Shown: positions 43,368 to 51,758 of the stretch, piece after piece
Layout: each line of letters begins with the position of its first letter
Position numbering within the stretch: the stretch's first letter is position 1
NCBI RefSeq assembly: GCF_001718835.1
Contig: NZ_CP013444.1
Coordinates: 2,542,001-2,606,000 of the forward strand
Direction of reading: 5' to 3'
From: Burkholderia cepacia
Lineage (GTDB): Bacteria > Pseudomonadota > Gammaproteobacteria > Burkholderiales > Burkholderiaceae
DNA length: 64,000 nt
Position numbers and translations under genes: made by a program
Notes under the pieces: generated by a model
What the model saw: the letters and a program-made list of their open reading frames with translations, nothing else
Databases searched by the model: none
Told to the model about the DNA's origin: nothing

Positions 43368-44228
43368 TCAGCTTTCGAACGAAAGCGGCAGATTATTCTC
43401 CGCGGCGAACCAACGATCGAGCTGGCGCGACGGAATCGCCGCATTCGCGAACGTAAACGTGCCGTCCTGCGCCATTTCCTTCGCGGCGCGCAGGAACGCG
43501 CCGAGCGCGGCCCGCGCCAGGGCGCCGCCGACACTCACGCGCTTCACGCCGAGCGCCGCCAGCGCGTCGACGCTCAGCAACCCGCCCTGCAGCCCCATCA
43601 CGACGTTGACCGGCGCATCGACCGCGCGCGTGAGCTCGGCGATCTCGTCGGGATCGGCCAGGCCCGGCGCATACAGCACGTCGGCGCCCGCGTCGCGATA
43701 GGCAACGAGCCGCGCGATCGTGTCGGCGAGGTCGTGGCGGCCGTGCAGGTAGTTTTCGCAGCGCGCGGTCAGCGTGAACGGAAACGGCAGCGCACGCGCC
43801 GCGCCGACGGCCGCCGCGATGCGCTCGACCGCCGCTTCGTGTGCATAGATCGGCGCGTCGGCGCGGCCCGTCGCATCCTCGATCGACCCGCCGACCGCGC
43901 CGGCCTCGGCCGCGAGCCGGATCGTCTCGGCCACCGTGTCGGGCGCATCGCCGAAGCCGTTCTCGAGATCGGCGCTCACGGGCAGGCCGCCCGCGGCGGC
44001 GATCTCGGCGATGTGCGCCAGCATCGCGTCGCGGCCGACCGCGTTGTCCGGCAGGCCGCGCGCATAGGCATAGCCGGCACTCGTGGTCGCGAGCGCCTCG
44101 AAACCGGCCATCGCGAGCAGGCGCGCGGTACCGGCGTCCCACGGGTTCGGGATGATGAAAGCGCCGGGCTGCGCATGCAGCGCACGGAATGCGTGCGCGT
44201 GGCGGGACTGAAGGTCAGGATGGGTCAT
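43368..44228 (-). CDS. Isocitrate lyase/PEP mutase-family protein
   Basis: A 286-residue (beta/alpha)8-barrel protein of the PEP mutase/isocitrate lyase superfamily. Seen are FIIPNPWDAGTARLLAMAGF, TTSAGYAYARGLPDN, PVSADLENGFGD with the metal-binding DxE, GSIEDATG and TARCENYLHGRHD. The family includes 2-methylisocitrate lyase, phosphonopyruvate hydrolase and oxaloacetate decarboxylases; the catalytic loop does not settle which. ATG 44228 was chosen for a family-like start. An RpiR regulator lies upstream on the same strand. Confidence 0.85.
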   Translation of the reverse strand: MTHPDLQSRHAHAFRALHAQPGAFIIPNPWDAGTARLLAMAGFEALATTSAGYAYARGLPDNAVGRDAMLAHIAEIAAAGGLPVSADLENGFGDAPDTVAETIRLAAEAGAVGGSIEDATGRADAPIYAHEAAVERIAAAVGAARALPFPFTLTARCENYLHGRHDLADTIARLVAYRDAGADVLYAPGLADPDEIAELTRAVDAPVNVVMGLQGGLLSVDALAALGVKRVSVGGALARAALGAFLRAAKEMAQDGTFTFANAAIPSRQLDRWFAAENNLPLSFES

Positions 44229-44353
44229 CGAGGGCTCCGTCGGAATGAGGAAGCCCCAGCATACGCGCGTGGCGTGCGGCGACGATACGGCTTGCGTTGA
44301 AATGTGGGTGCGCGAAGCGGACGGGGACGGCCGCGCTTCGCGATCCATCGGAA

Positions 44354-45214
44354 TCAGACGACGTAAGCGCCCTTCGCATGCAGCTCCGCTTCCGTGCGCT
44401 CGAGCGCGGCGATCGCATCGCTGCCTTCGAGCGCCAGCAGCTGCGCGACCAGCGCTTCGGCCATCGCATGCGCGGCCACCAGCGACGGGAAGAACGACGG
44501 GCTGTCGTGCGTGAAGATCAGCTGTGCATCCGCGTGCAGCGCGATCGGCGATACCGCGCTGTCGGTGATCGCGACGATCCGGCTGCCCTGCGCCTTCGCG
44601 GCCTGCGCGACGCGCGTCGCTTCCGCCGAATACGGGGCGAAGCTGACGACGACGGTCACGCTCTGCTTCGCGATCGTCCGCAGCTCCATTTCGAGCGACC
44701 CGGCGACGCCGTTGAGCAGCGACACGGTCGGGCGAAACAGCCGGTAGCCGTACACGAAGCCGAACGCAACCGGGTAGCACGACCGAAACCCCGCGACATG
44801 CACGTGCGACGCCTTGCGGATCAGTTTCGCGGCATCGGCGAGCGCGTGCTCGTTCTGCGCGGCGGTGGCCGACAGGTTGTGTTGTTGCGCGGCGAGCAGG
44901 TCGTGCGCGAGCGACGCCTTCGCATCGGGCCGCACGAGCGAGCGCGCCCGCTGCGTGAGCGGCTCGGGGCGCGTGCGCACGCGCGCGACACACAGGTCGC
45001 GCAGCTCGTTCCAGCCGGGGAAGCCGAATTGCTGCGCGAGCCGCACGAGCGACGCGGGCTGCACCTGCGCGCGCTGTGCGACCTTGCGCATCGACGAGGT
45101 GGCGACTTCGTCGGGATGATCGAGCAGGAAGGCGGCGCCCGCCTGGAATTGCGGGCTCAGCTCGGAAAATTGCGCCCGGATCCGGGACGCGAGTTCGTCG
45201 AAATTGGCGGCCAT
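44354..45214 (-). CDS. MurR/RpiR-family regulator with SIS domain
   Basis: A 286-residue regulator with N-terminal HTH_6 (about 5-80: SSMRKVAQRAQVQPASLVRL) and a sugar-isomerase (SIS) domain at about 120-260 (VHVAGFRSCYPVAFGFVYGY, VVVSFAPYSAEATRVAQAAK, SRIVAITDSAVSP). SIS domains bind phosphosugars or related metabolites. Upstream of the PEP-mutase-like gene on the same strand, with a 125-bp gap, so it may regulate that gene. Confidence 0.88.
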   Translation of the reverse strand: MAANFDELASRIRAQFSELSPQFQAGAAFLLDHPDEVATSSMRKVAQRAQVQPASLVRLAQQFGFPGWNELRDLCVARVRTRPEPLTQRARSLVRPDAKASLAHDLLAAQQHNLSATAAQNEHALADAAKLIRKASHVHVAGFRSCYPVAFGFVYGYRLFRPTVSLLNGVAGSLEMELRTIAKQSVTVVVSFAPYSAEATRVAQAAKAQGSRIVAITDSAVSPIALHADAQLIFTHDSPSFFPSLVAAHAMAEALVAQLLALEGSDAIAALERTEAELHAKGAYVV

Positions 45215-45269
45215 CTTGATGGGAACGGGAACCGGTCGTCCATGGTATCACCGGCCCCGCACGCGCCCG

Positions 45270-45623
45270 TCAGCGCACCACGTCGATGCGGTCGGCGTCG
45301 ACCTTCACGCGGCCCGACCACTTGCGCTCGAACTCGCCGGTCAGCTTCACCTCGTTCTTGTCGCTGACGGGCTGGCCGGCCGCCCACAGCTTGGGGTCGA
45401 TCTCGACGCGGATCGTGCCCGTCGCGTCGGCGAACTCGTAGTCCTCGCCGCCGGCATGCTTGACGATGCGCCCCTGCAACTGCACGTGCTGGTCGTCCTT
45501 GCCGTTCGCGAGCAGTTCCTTCACGGTCGTCGTGGTCAGCGTGGACGGCCCGGTGTATTCCGCGTACACGGCGGCGGGCAGCACGGCGAGCGCGATCGTC
45601 AGGATTCTGGCCAGTTGCTTCAT
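45270..45623 (-). CDS. ygiW: YgiW/YdeI-family periplasmic OB-fold protein
   Basis: A 117-residue exported protein of the BOF (DUF388) family. Signal peptide about 1-21 (RILTIALAVLPAAVYAEY). The OB-fold core contains TTTTVKELLANGKDDQHVQL, GRIVKHAGGEDYEFADATGT and EFERKWSGRVKVDAD. YgiW in enterobacteria lies next to qseBC and helps stress tolerance. Here it is minus-strand, upstream of a qseBC-like pair, with a nuclease gene in between. The ATG at 45623 gives the signal peptide. Confidence 0.82.
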   Translation of the reverse strand: MKQLARILTIALAVLPAAVYAEYTGPSTLTTTTVKELLANGKDDQHVQLQGRIVKHAGGEDYEFADATGTIRVEIDPKLWAAGQPVSDKNEVKLTGEFERKWSGRVKVDADRIDVVR

Positions 45624-45681
45624 GATGTCGTTTCCTTTTCTTGGCGTAACGCCGCGCTCCGTTGAACGCGACGGCCCCAGA

Positions 45682-45694
45682 TTACGGACCGTAA
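45682..45694. promoter_or_regulatory. TTACGG-A-CCGTAA palindrome upstream of ygiW
   Basis: A perfect 6-bp-arm palindrome lies 59 bp upstream of the ygiW ATG. TTAAGC occurs just after it at 45697-45702. Either could be a regulator site controlling ygiW; the function is inferred from position only. Confidence 0.4.
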
Positions 45695-45868
45695 GATTAA
45701 GCAAACCTGAAGGTCACGGCGACGCGACATGGAGACGCATTGGACTGGTACGAATCTCTGCGGCCGCGCATCGGCATGGAGACCAATCGCTGACGGCACG
45801 TTGCCCGAAGATGATCGCCCCGGGATAATGTCCCGACCTGATTGAAGCGCGCCGCCGCTTTGCGTGAC

Positions 45869-46915
45869 ATGACCGACACCCTATCCGCCGGCCCTTGGGG
45901 CGACGATTATCGAAGCTGGCTGACCGACCTCAAGCAACGCGTGGAGCACGCACGGCAACGCGCCGCCGCAAGCGCGAACCGCGAGCTTGTCACGCTGTAC
46001 TGGCAGATCGGTCGCGACATCCTGGAACGGCAGCAGCGGCGGGGATGGGGCGCGAAAGTGATCGACCAGCTCGCGCGCGACTTGAAGGACGCCTTTCCCG
46101 ACATGCGCGGATTTTCGCCGCGCAACCTCAAATACATGCGGGCGCTCGCACAGGCGTGGCCGGCGCCGGAATTTGTGCAACAGGCCGTTGCACAATTGCC
46201 CTGGTCCCATGTCGTAACCTTGCTGGACAAGCTCAAGGATCCGGCCACGCGAGACTGGTACGCCGGCAAATCCCTCGAACACGGCTGGTCGCGCAACGTG
46301 CTGGCGATGCAGATCGACACGCAGGCGCATACTCGTGCCGGCAGCGCGGTGACCAATTTCGACGCACGCCTGCCGCCACCGCAATCCGATCTGGCGCGCG
46401 AAGCCCTGAAAGACCCGTACGTCTTCGACTTTCTCGGCCTGACCGAGGACGCGCAGGAACGCGACATCGAACAGGCGCTCACCCGGCACATCACGCGGTT
46501 CCTGCTCGAGCTCGGCGCCGGGTTTGCGTTCGTCGGCCGCCAGTACCGGCTCGAGGTCGGCGGCGACGAATTCTTCATCGACCTGTTGTTCTATCACCTG
46601 AAGCTGCGCTGCTACGTCGTGGTCGAACTCAAGGCGACGCCCTTTCGGCCCGACTACGCCGGCCAGCTCAACTTCTATCTGTCCGCAGTCGATGCCCAGT
46701 TGAGAGCGCCGGAAGATCAACCGACGATCGGCCTGCTGCTTTGCCGGGAAAGGAACCGCCTCGTCGCCGAATATGCGCTGCGCGGCATGGCCAATCCGAT
46801 GGGCGTCGCCGAATATCAACTCCTCCGACAAATCCCGAAATCGCTCGAATCGGGGTTGCCGTCGATCGACCGAATCGAAGCCGAATTGCGTCCGGATCTG
46901 CCGGAAGTCGAATGA
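45869..46915 (+). CDS. YhcG-type PD-(D/E)XK nuclease (DUF1016)
   Basis: A 348-residue protein of the DUF1016/YhcG family. Residues 25-160 are the N-terminal helical domain (RELVTLYWQIGRDILERQQR, GFSPRNLKYMRALAQAWP, LPWSHVVTLLDKLKDPATRD). Residues 200-340 contain the PDDEXK-type nuclease core with EFFIDLLFYHLKLRCYVVVE and LK following. Members are thought to be mobile-element or defence-linked nucleases. ATG 45869 is preferred over an upstream TTG. It lies between ygiW and qseBC, divergent from the former. Confidence 0.88.
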   Translation: MTDTLSAGPWGDDYRSWLTDLKQRVEHARQRAAASANRELVTLYWQIGRDILERQQRRGWGAKVIDQLARDLKDAFPDMRGFSPRNLKYMRALAQAWPAPEFVQQAVAQLPWSHVVTLLDKLKDPATRDWYAGKSLEHGWSRNVLAMQIDTQAHTRAGSAVTNFDARLPPPQSDLAREALKDPYVFDFLGLTEDAQERDIEQALTRHITRFLLELGAGFAFVGRQYRLEVGGDEFFIDLLFYHLKLRCYVVVELKATPFRPDYAGQLNFYLSAVDAQLRAPEDQPTIGLLLCRERNRLVAEYALRGMANPMGVAEYQLLRQIPKSLESGLPSIDRIEAELRPDLPEVE

Positions 46916-46927
46916 CGGCGCGCCCCG

Positions 46928-46945
46928 CTTAAGCTCCCCCTAAGC
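46928..46945 (+). promoter_or_regulatory. CTTAAGC / CCTAAGC direct repeat before the qseB-like gene
   Basis: CTTAAGC at 46928-46934 and CCTAAGC at 46939-46945 repeat with an 11-bp period, 13 bp after the nuclease stop and 63 bp before the response-regulator start. PmrA/QseB-type regulators bind two TTAA half-sites one helical turn apart, so autoregulation is likely. Confidence 0.55.
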
Positions 46946-47008
46946 CGCACGCGCTTATCATGGGCGCATCGGGCGCGGCCTTGCGCCCTCACGGAGAGAC
47001 ACGAATCC

Positions 47009-47671
47009 ATGCGCGTACTGCTCGTCGAGGACGATCCGCTGATCGGCAGCGGGCTCGAACAGGGCCTCAAACAGGAAGGCTTCGCGGTCGACTGGGTGAA
47101 GGACGGCGACGCCGCGTCGCTCGCGTTGCGCGCGACCGGCTACGGCCTGCTGCTGCTCGATCTCGGGCTGCCGAACCGCGACGGTTTGTCCGTGCTCGCC
47201 GCGCTGCGCCGCCGCGACGAAAACCTGCCCGCGATCATCATCACCGCGCGCGACGGCGTGCCCGACCGCATCGCGGGCCTCGACAGCGGTGCCGACGACT
47301 ATCTCGTCAAGCCGTTCGAGCTCGACGAGCTGCTCGCCCGCATCCGCGCGGTCAACCGCCGCCACGCGGGCCGCGCGCAGACGACCCTCGCGATCGGCCC
47401 GCTGCGGCTCGACCCCGTCAAGCACCTCGTCTGGCTCGGCGACGACGAAGTCACGCTGTCGCCGAAGGAGTTCGTGCTGCTGCACGAGCTGATGCGCGAC
47501 CCGGGCGCGGTGATTTCGCGCGAGCAGTTCGAGGAGCGGCTGTACAGCTGGGGCGAGGAAATCGAGAGCAACGCCGTGCAGGTGCACATCCACAACCTGC
47601 GCAAGAAACTCGGCCACGACATGATCCGCACGGTGCGCGGCGTCGGCTACCGGATCGGTGACGGCGCATGA
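47009..47671 (+). CDS. qseB: OmpR-family response regulator (QseB-like)
   Basis: A 220-residue OmpR/PhoB-type regulator. Receiver residues are RVLLVEDDPLIGSGLEQGLK with the acidic pair, phospho-Asp in LLLDLGLPNRDGLS, ITARDGVPDRIAGL, and the Lys in DDYLVKPFELDELLARI. A winged helix follows (LSPKEFVLLHELMRDPGAVI, AVQVHIHNLRKKLGHDMIRT). This fits QseB/PmrA. The stop overlaps the kinase start by four bases. A CTTAAG direct repeat precedes the gene. Confidence 0.88.
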   Translation: MRVLLVEDDPLIGSGLEQGLKQEGFAVDWVKDGDAASLALRATGYGLLLLDLGLPNRDGLSVLAALRRRDENLPAIIITARDGVPDRIAGLDSGADDYLVKPFELDELLARIRAVNRRHAGRAQTTLAIGPLRLDPVKHLVWLGDDEVTLSPKEFVLLHELMRDPGAVISREQFEERLYSWGEEIESNAVQVHIHNLRKKLGHDMIRTVRGVGYRIGDGA

Positions 47672-49039
47672 CGCGCATGCAACACGCGATCGCGCGCTGG
47701 CGCAACGCGTCGCTGCGGCGACGCCTGCTGATGTGGCTGCTTCCGGCCGCGTGCGTGATCGGCCTCGTCGCAAGTGCCGGCACCTACTGGGGCGCGCTGC
47801 GCGAGCTCGACGACCTGCTCGACGACCAGATGCGCAGCATGTCGAGGCAGATCGTCGTCGGCCCGAACGGCGAGCTGTCGTTCAGCAACCACGCCAACGG
47901 CAAGCACGGCTTCGAAGCGAGGCGACCCCGACGCGGTGCTGCTGCAGGTCTGGCGCAACGGCACGCTCGTGTATTCGACCGATCGCGATTCGAAACTGCC
48001 GCCGCCCGAGCAGAAAGGCATCGCGAGCGTCGACGTGGGCGGCCAGCCGTGGCGCACCTACGTGACCGAACGCGGCGGCACGACGATCCGCCTCGCGCAG
48101 GCACGCCATGCGCGCTGGGAAGCGATCGCGGGCATCGCCGTGCACCTGCTGTGGCCCGTGTTCTCGATGCTGCCGCTGCTCGCGATCGGCCTGTGGTTCG
48201 GCATCGGCGCGGGGTTGCGGCCGCTGCGCACGATCGCATCCGGCCTCAAGCGCAGGAATGCGAACAATCTCGAGCCGGTCGACGTCGGCGCGATACCGAA
48301 CGAAGTCCGTCCGCTCGCCGAAGCGATCAACGACCTGCTCGCGCGCCTCGACCGCTCGTTCACGCTGCAACGGCACTTCATTGCCGATGCCGCGCACGAA
48401 TTGCGCACGCCGATCATGGGGTTGTCGATCCAGTCGCAGTTGCTGCGGCGCGCGTCGTCCGCCGAGGAACGCGAGCACATCCTCGCGCAGATCCACGCCG
48501 GCACGACGCGGCTCGGCCACCTCGCCGAGCAACTGCTGACGCTCGCCCGCATCGAGCCGGACGCGCAGACGGCCGCGTCGGCGCCCGTCGATCTCGCCGC
48601 GCTGTGCCGGTCGGTGGTATCGGACCGCACGCGCGTCGCCGACGCGCACCGGATCGATCTCGGCGCGATCGGCGCGTCGCCCGTCACGGTCGCCGGCAAC
48701 GCCGATACCTTGCGCGTGCTGCTGAACAACCTCGTCGACAACGCGATCCGCTATGCGGGCGACGGCGCCTGCATCGACGTGAGCGCGCGCGTCGACGGTG
48801 CGACGCCCGTGCTCGAAGTGTCGGACGATGGCCCCGGCATTCCGGAAGCAGAACGCACCGACGTGTGGGAGCGTTTCTATCGCGGCGAAGGCGCGCAGGC
48901 CGTCACGTCGTCGGGCAGCGGGCTCGGGCTGTCGATCGTCAAGCGGATCGCCGAACAGCATCGCGCGACGGTCGCGCTCGGCACGACGCGCGGCGGGCGC
49001 GGGCTGACCGTCACGGTGCGCTTCAATGCACCAGCCTGA
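47668..49039 (+). pseudogene. qseC: QseC-like sensor histidine kinase with a +1 frameshift
   Basis: The kinase is split between two frames. From ATG 47668 the first frame gives the cytoplasmic start, a membrane helix (LLMWLLPAACVIGLVASAGT) and the first part of the periplasmic sensor up to NGKHGFEA. At about 47920 one extra base moves the reading into the frame ending at 49039, which continues GDPDAVLLQVW, a second membrane helix, HAMP, the H-box FIADAAHELRTPIMGLSIQS, NNLVDNAIRYAGDG, DDGPGIPE and SGSGLGLSIVKRIAEQHRA. If joined the protein would be about 457 residues. A sequencing error cannot be excluded. Confidence 0.75.
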
Positions 49040-49058
49040 AGCCGTCGCGATGCCCGGC

Positions 49059-49778
49059 TTTTCCACAGATTGTGTTGGCAAGCTTGTGGATATCCTGCGC
49101 ATCATCGCGCTAAGCCCTTGATCCGGCGGGCTTTGGCATGCGTGATGCAGGGCGGGCGCGCGGCAGCGGCGCGCCGCGTGCGATTGTTTCGCCGCCCACA
49201 CCACGCCCGTTCCGCGCCTGCCGATGCCGCGCCCGGCGCACGCGCCGCATCGCGCCATTTACCCACAGATTTTGTTGGCAAGCTTGTGGATATCCTGCGC
49301 ACGCGTGCGCTAACCCGTTGATCGCGCAGCGAAACACGTTGCGCGTCACGGATGCGGCACCGCGGCGCGACGCACGCCGTCTCCGTGCGTCGCCACGCGA
49401 TCGCGCGATCGCGTGCGGCCCGACTTTTCCCCAGATTTTGTTGGCAACGATGTGGATAGCCTGCGCATACCCCGATCAAGCACTTGATCCGAAAGGCTTT
49501 CCTTGCGTTGTCGCGAATGAGGCACGCACAAGCCGACCGCTTGTCCACAGATTGTGTTGGCAAGCATGTGGATAGCCTGCGCATACCGCGACCAAGCGCT
49601 TGATCCGAAAGACTTTCCTCGCGCGGTCGCGAATGAGGCACGCGGCGCATCGACGCGATGCGCTCGCCGCCCGTTCACACGACATGCCACGCACGCGGGC
49701 CTGAGCCGGCCGCTTGTCCACAATTTTTGTTGGCAAGCATGTGGATATCCTGAGCATGCGTGACCTAAGTCGTTGATC
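49059..49778 (+). repeat. Five copies of a ~65-bp intergenic repeat, left of penA
   Basis: Copies are at about 49059-49123, 49258-49323, 49425-49489, 49541-49605 and 49714-49778. Each contains TNNTCCACA (some variants), 17 bases with the invariant GTTGGCAA, then TGTGGATA(T/G), CCTGCGCAT or a close form, and ends CTAA...TTGATC. The left element resembles the DnaA-box consensus TTATNCACA and the right one its complement. Copies 3 and 4 extend into a longer duplicated unit of about 113 bp. No protein is coded here in a supported frame. The region lies between the frameshifted kinase and the beta-lactamase. Confidence 0.9.
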
Positions 49779-49840
49779 GCACAACACTTCGGCACGCGCG
49801 CCACGCATGCGGCACGGCCTCGCCCCGCGTCGCGCTTCAC

Positions 49841-50734
49841 TCAACCGAGCGCCGCGATCGCGATGCGCGTCGCCGCCGCGATCACGTCGTCCTTCCCCTT
49901 CGCATCGGCACGCGCCTGCGTGTAGTACACGGTCAGCACGATCGGCCCGCGTGCGGGCGGCCAGAGCACGCCGATGTCGTTGGTCGTCCCGTAGTCGCCG
50001 GTGCCCGTCTTGTCGCCGACCGTCCACCCGGCCGGCACGCCCGCGCGGAGCCGCTTGTCGCCCACCTTGTTGCCACGCATCCACGCAACGAGCTGCGCAC
50101 GCTGCGCGGCCGGCAGCGCATCGCCGAGCATCAGCACGCGCATGCTCGCGGCCATCGCGGCCGGCGTCGTCGTGTCGCGCAGGTCGCCCGGCAGCGCGGT
50201 ATTCAGTTCGGTCTCCCATCGATCGAGCCTGAACGTGTCGTCGCCGATCGAACGCGCGAAGGCCGTCACCGCCGACGGGCCGCCGAGCAGCTTCATCAGC
50301 AGGTTCGCGGCCGCGTTGTCGCTGTACTGGGCCGTCGCCTCGCACAGCTCGCCGACCGTCATGCCCGTGTCCACGTGCTTCTCCGTCACCGGCGACCACT
50401 CCAGGAGATCGGCCTGCCGGTACGTCACGCGCTGCGTGAACAGCGCCGGACGCGCGACGGACTCCGCGAGCACCGCCGCACTCAGCATCGCCTTGAACGT
50501 GCTGCAGAACGGAAACCGCTCGTCGGCGCGATGCTGCACACGCCGGCCGGTCGCGGTATCGAGCGCGTGCACGCCGAGGCGGCCGCCCGCGGCGCGTTCG
50601 AGTTCCGCGAGCGAGGTCGCCGCCCCCATGGAGGAAGCATTCGCCAGCGGCGACGCGCACGCGCTCAGGGTCAGCGCGAGCGGCGCCGTCGCGGCGGCCA
50701 GCAACAGGGTTCGACGTTTCGATGAGTAGGTCAT
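49841..50734 (-). CDS. penA: Class A beta-lactamase of the Burkholderia Pen type
   Basis: A 297-residue class A enzyme. The signal is a Tat lipoprotein type: RR in KRRTLLLAAATAPLALTLSA with the lipid Cys at 26. Catalytic residues are S78 and K81 (STFK), S138-D139-N140 (SDN loop), E174 (RWETELN) and K242-T243-G244. It hydrolyses penicillins and cephalosporins in the periplasm. Divergent penR on the other side matches the known penR/penA arrangement. Some species call the gene penB. It sits between the two halves of the repeat array. Confidence 0.93.
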   Translation of the reverse strand: MTYSSKRRTLLLAAATAPLALTLSACASPLANASSMGAATSLAELERAAGGRLGVHALDTATGRRVQHRADERFPFCSTFKAMLSAAVLAESVARPALFTQRVTYRQADLLEWSPVTEKHVDTGMTVGELCEATAQYSDNAAANLLMKLLGGPSAVTAFARSIGDDTFRLDRWETELNTALPGDLRDTTTPAAMAASMRVLMLGDALPAAQRAQLVAWMRGNKVGDKRLRAGVPAGWTVGDKTGTGDYGTTNDIGVLWPPARGPIVLTVYYTQARADAKGKDDVIAAATRIAIAALG

Positions 50735-50802
50735 GTCGGTTGTCTCGTGATGGATGGGATCAGGATGCCGGCCCGGCGACACGCAATATCCCGGCTTTAC
50801 GT

Positions 50803-50813
50803 TTGTCTGACAA
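50803..50813. promoter_or_regulatory. TTGTC-T-GACAA palindrome in the penA/penR gap
   Basis: The 11-bp palindrome lies in the 114-bp gap between divergent penA and penR, 69 bp from the penA start and 36 bp from the penR start. A second copy with the same arms (centre A) is found upstream of the autotransporter at 60027-60037. It may be the PenR target or another shared operator. Confidence 0.4.
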
Positions 50814-50848
50814 GCAACGATAATTGAGCGCTGACGAAAGAAATTCTT

Positions 50849-51739
50849 ATGACCAAGCTCCGCCCTCATCTTCCGCTCAATGCCCTGCGCGCGTTCGAAT
50901 CGTCGGCGCGCCACCTGAACTTCACGCGCGCCGGCCTCGAGCTGAGCGTGACCCAGGCCGCGGTCAGCCAGCAGGTGCGCTCGCTCGAGGAGCGGCTCGG
51001 CTGCACGCTGTTCACACGGCTGCCGCGCGGCCTCGGGCTCACCGACGAGGGGCGCGCGCTGCTGCCCGTGCTGAGCGACGCGTTCAGCCGCATCGAGACG
51101 GTGCTCAAGCAGTTCGACGGCGGGCGCTTCCACGAGGTGCTGTCGCTCGGCGTCGTCGGCACCTTTGCCATAGGCTGGCTAATGCCACGCCTGAAGCAGT
51201 TCGGCGATACGCATCCGTTCGTCGAGCTGCGGCTGCGGACCAACAACAACGTCGTCGATCTCGCCGCCGAGGGCCTCGACTTCGCGATCCGCTTCGGGGA
51301 AGGCAGCTGGCCGGCGACGCGCAACGAGCACCTGCTCGACGCGCCGCTCACCGCGCTGTGCGCGCCGGACATCGCGCGGCGCCTCGCGCAACCGGCCGAT
51401 CTCGCGAACGAAACGCTGCTGCGCTCGTACCGCACCGACGAATGGCTCGGCTGGTTCGACGCCGCGCAGCTCGCGCCATGGGCGGTCAACGGGCCCGTGT
51501 TCGATTCGTCGCGGTTGATGGTCGAGGCCGCGATGCAGGGCGCGGGCGTCGCGCTCGCGCCGGCGTGCATGTTCGTACGCGAACTGCAGCTCGGCCTGCT
51601 CGCGCGGCCGCTCGACGTCGACGTGCGCGCCGGCGGCTACTGGCTCACCTCGCTGAAGTCGAAGCCGCTCACGCCGGCCATGACGCTCTTTCGCGACTGG
51701 ATCGCGAGCGAAGCGGCCGGCGCGGCGCCGGTCGAGTGA
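50849..51739 (+). CDS. penR: LysR-family regulator of beta-lactamase (PenR/AmpR-like)
   Basis: A 296-residue LysR regulator resembling AmpR. The N-terminal helix-turn-helix covers LPLNALRAFESSARHLNFTR, LSVTQAAVSQQVRSLEERLG; the effector domain has the GVVGTFAIGWLMPRL and NVVDLAAEGLDFAIRFGEGS segments typical of AmpR, which senses muropeptides. Divergent from penA across a 114-bp gap. An UDP-muramyl-pentapeptide or anhydro-muropeptide signal is expected from the family. Confidence 0.9.
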   Translation: MTKLRPHLPLNALRAFESSARHLNFTRAGLELSVTQAAVSQQVRSLEERLGCTLFTRLPRGLGLTDEGRALLPVLSDAFSRIETVLKQFDGGRFHEVLSLGVVGTFAIGWLMPRLKQFGDTHPFVELRLRTNNNVVDLAAEGLDFAIRFGEGSWPATRNEHLLDAPLTALCAPDIARRLAQPADLANETLLRSYRTDEWLGWFDAAQLAPWAVNGPVFDSSRLMVEAAMQGAGVALAPACMFVRELQLGLLARPLDVDVRAGGYWLTSLKSKPLTPAMTLFRDWIASEAAGAAPVE

Positions 51740-51758
51740 TCGCGCGACGGCGCCCGCT

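Noticed and set aside
49059..49778. Possible chromosomal replication origin.
   Set aside because: DnaA-like 9-mers are present, but there is no AT-rich unwinding region, no dnaA, parAB or repA nearby, and the 9-mers are not perfect.
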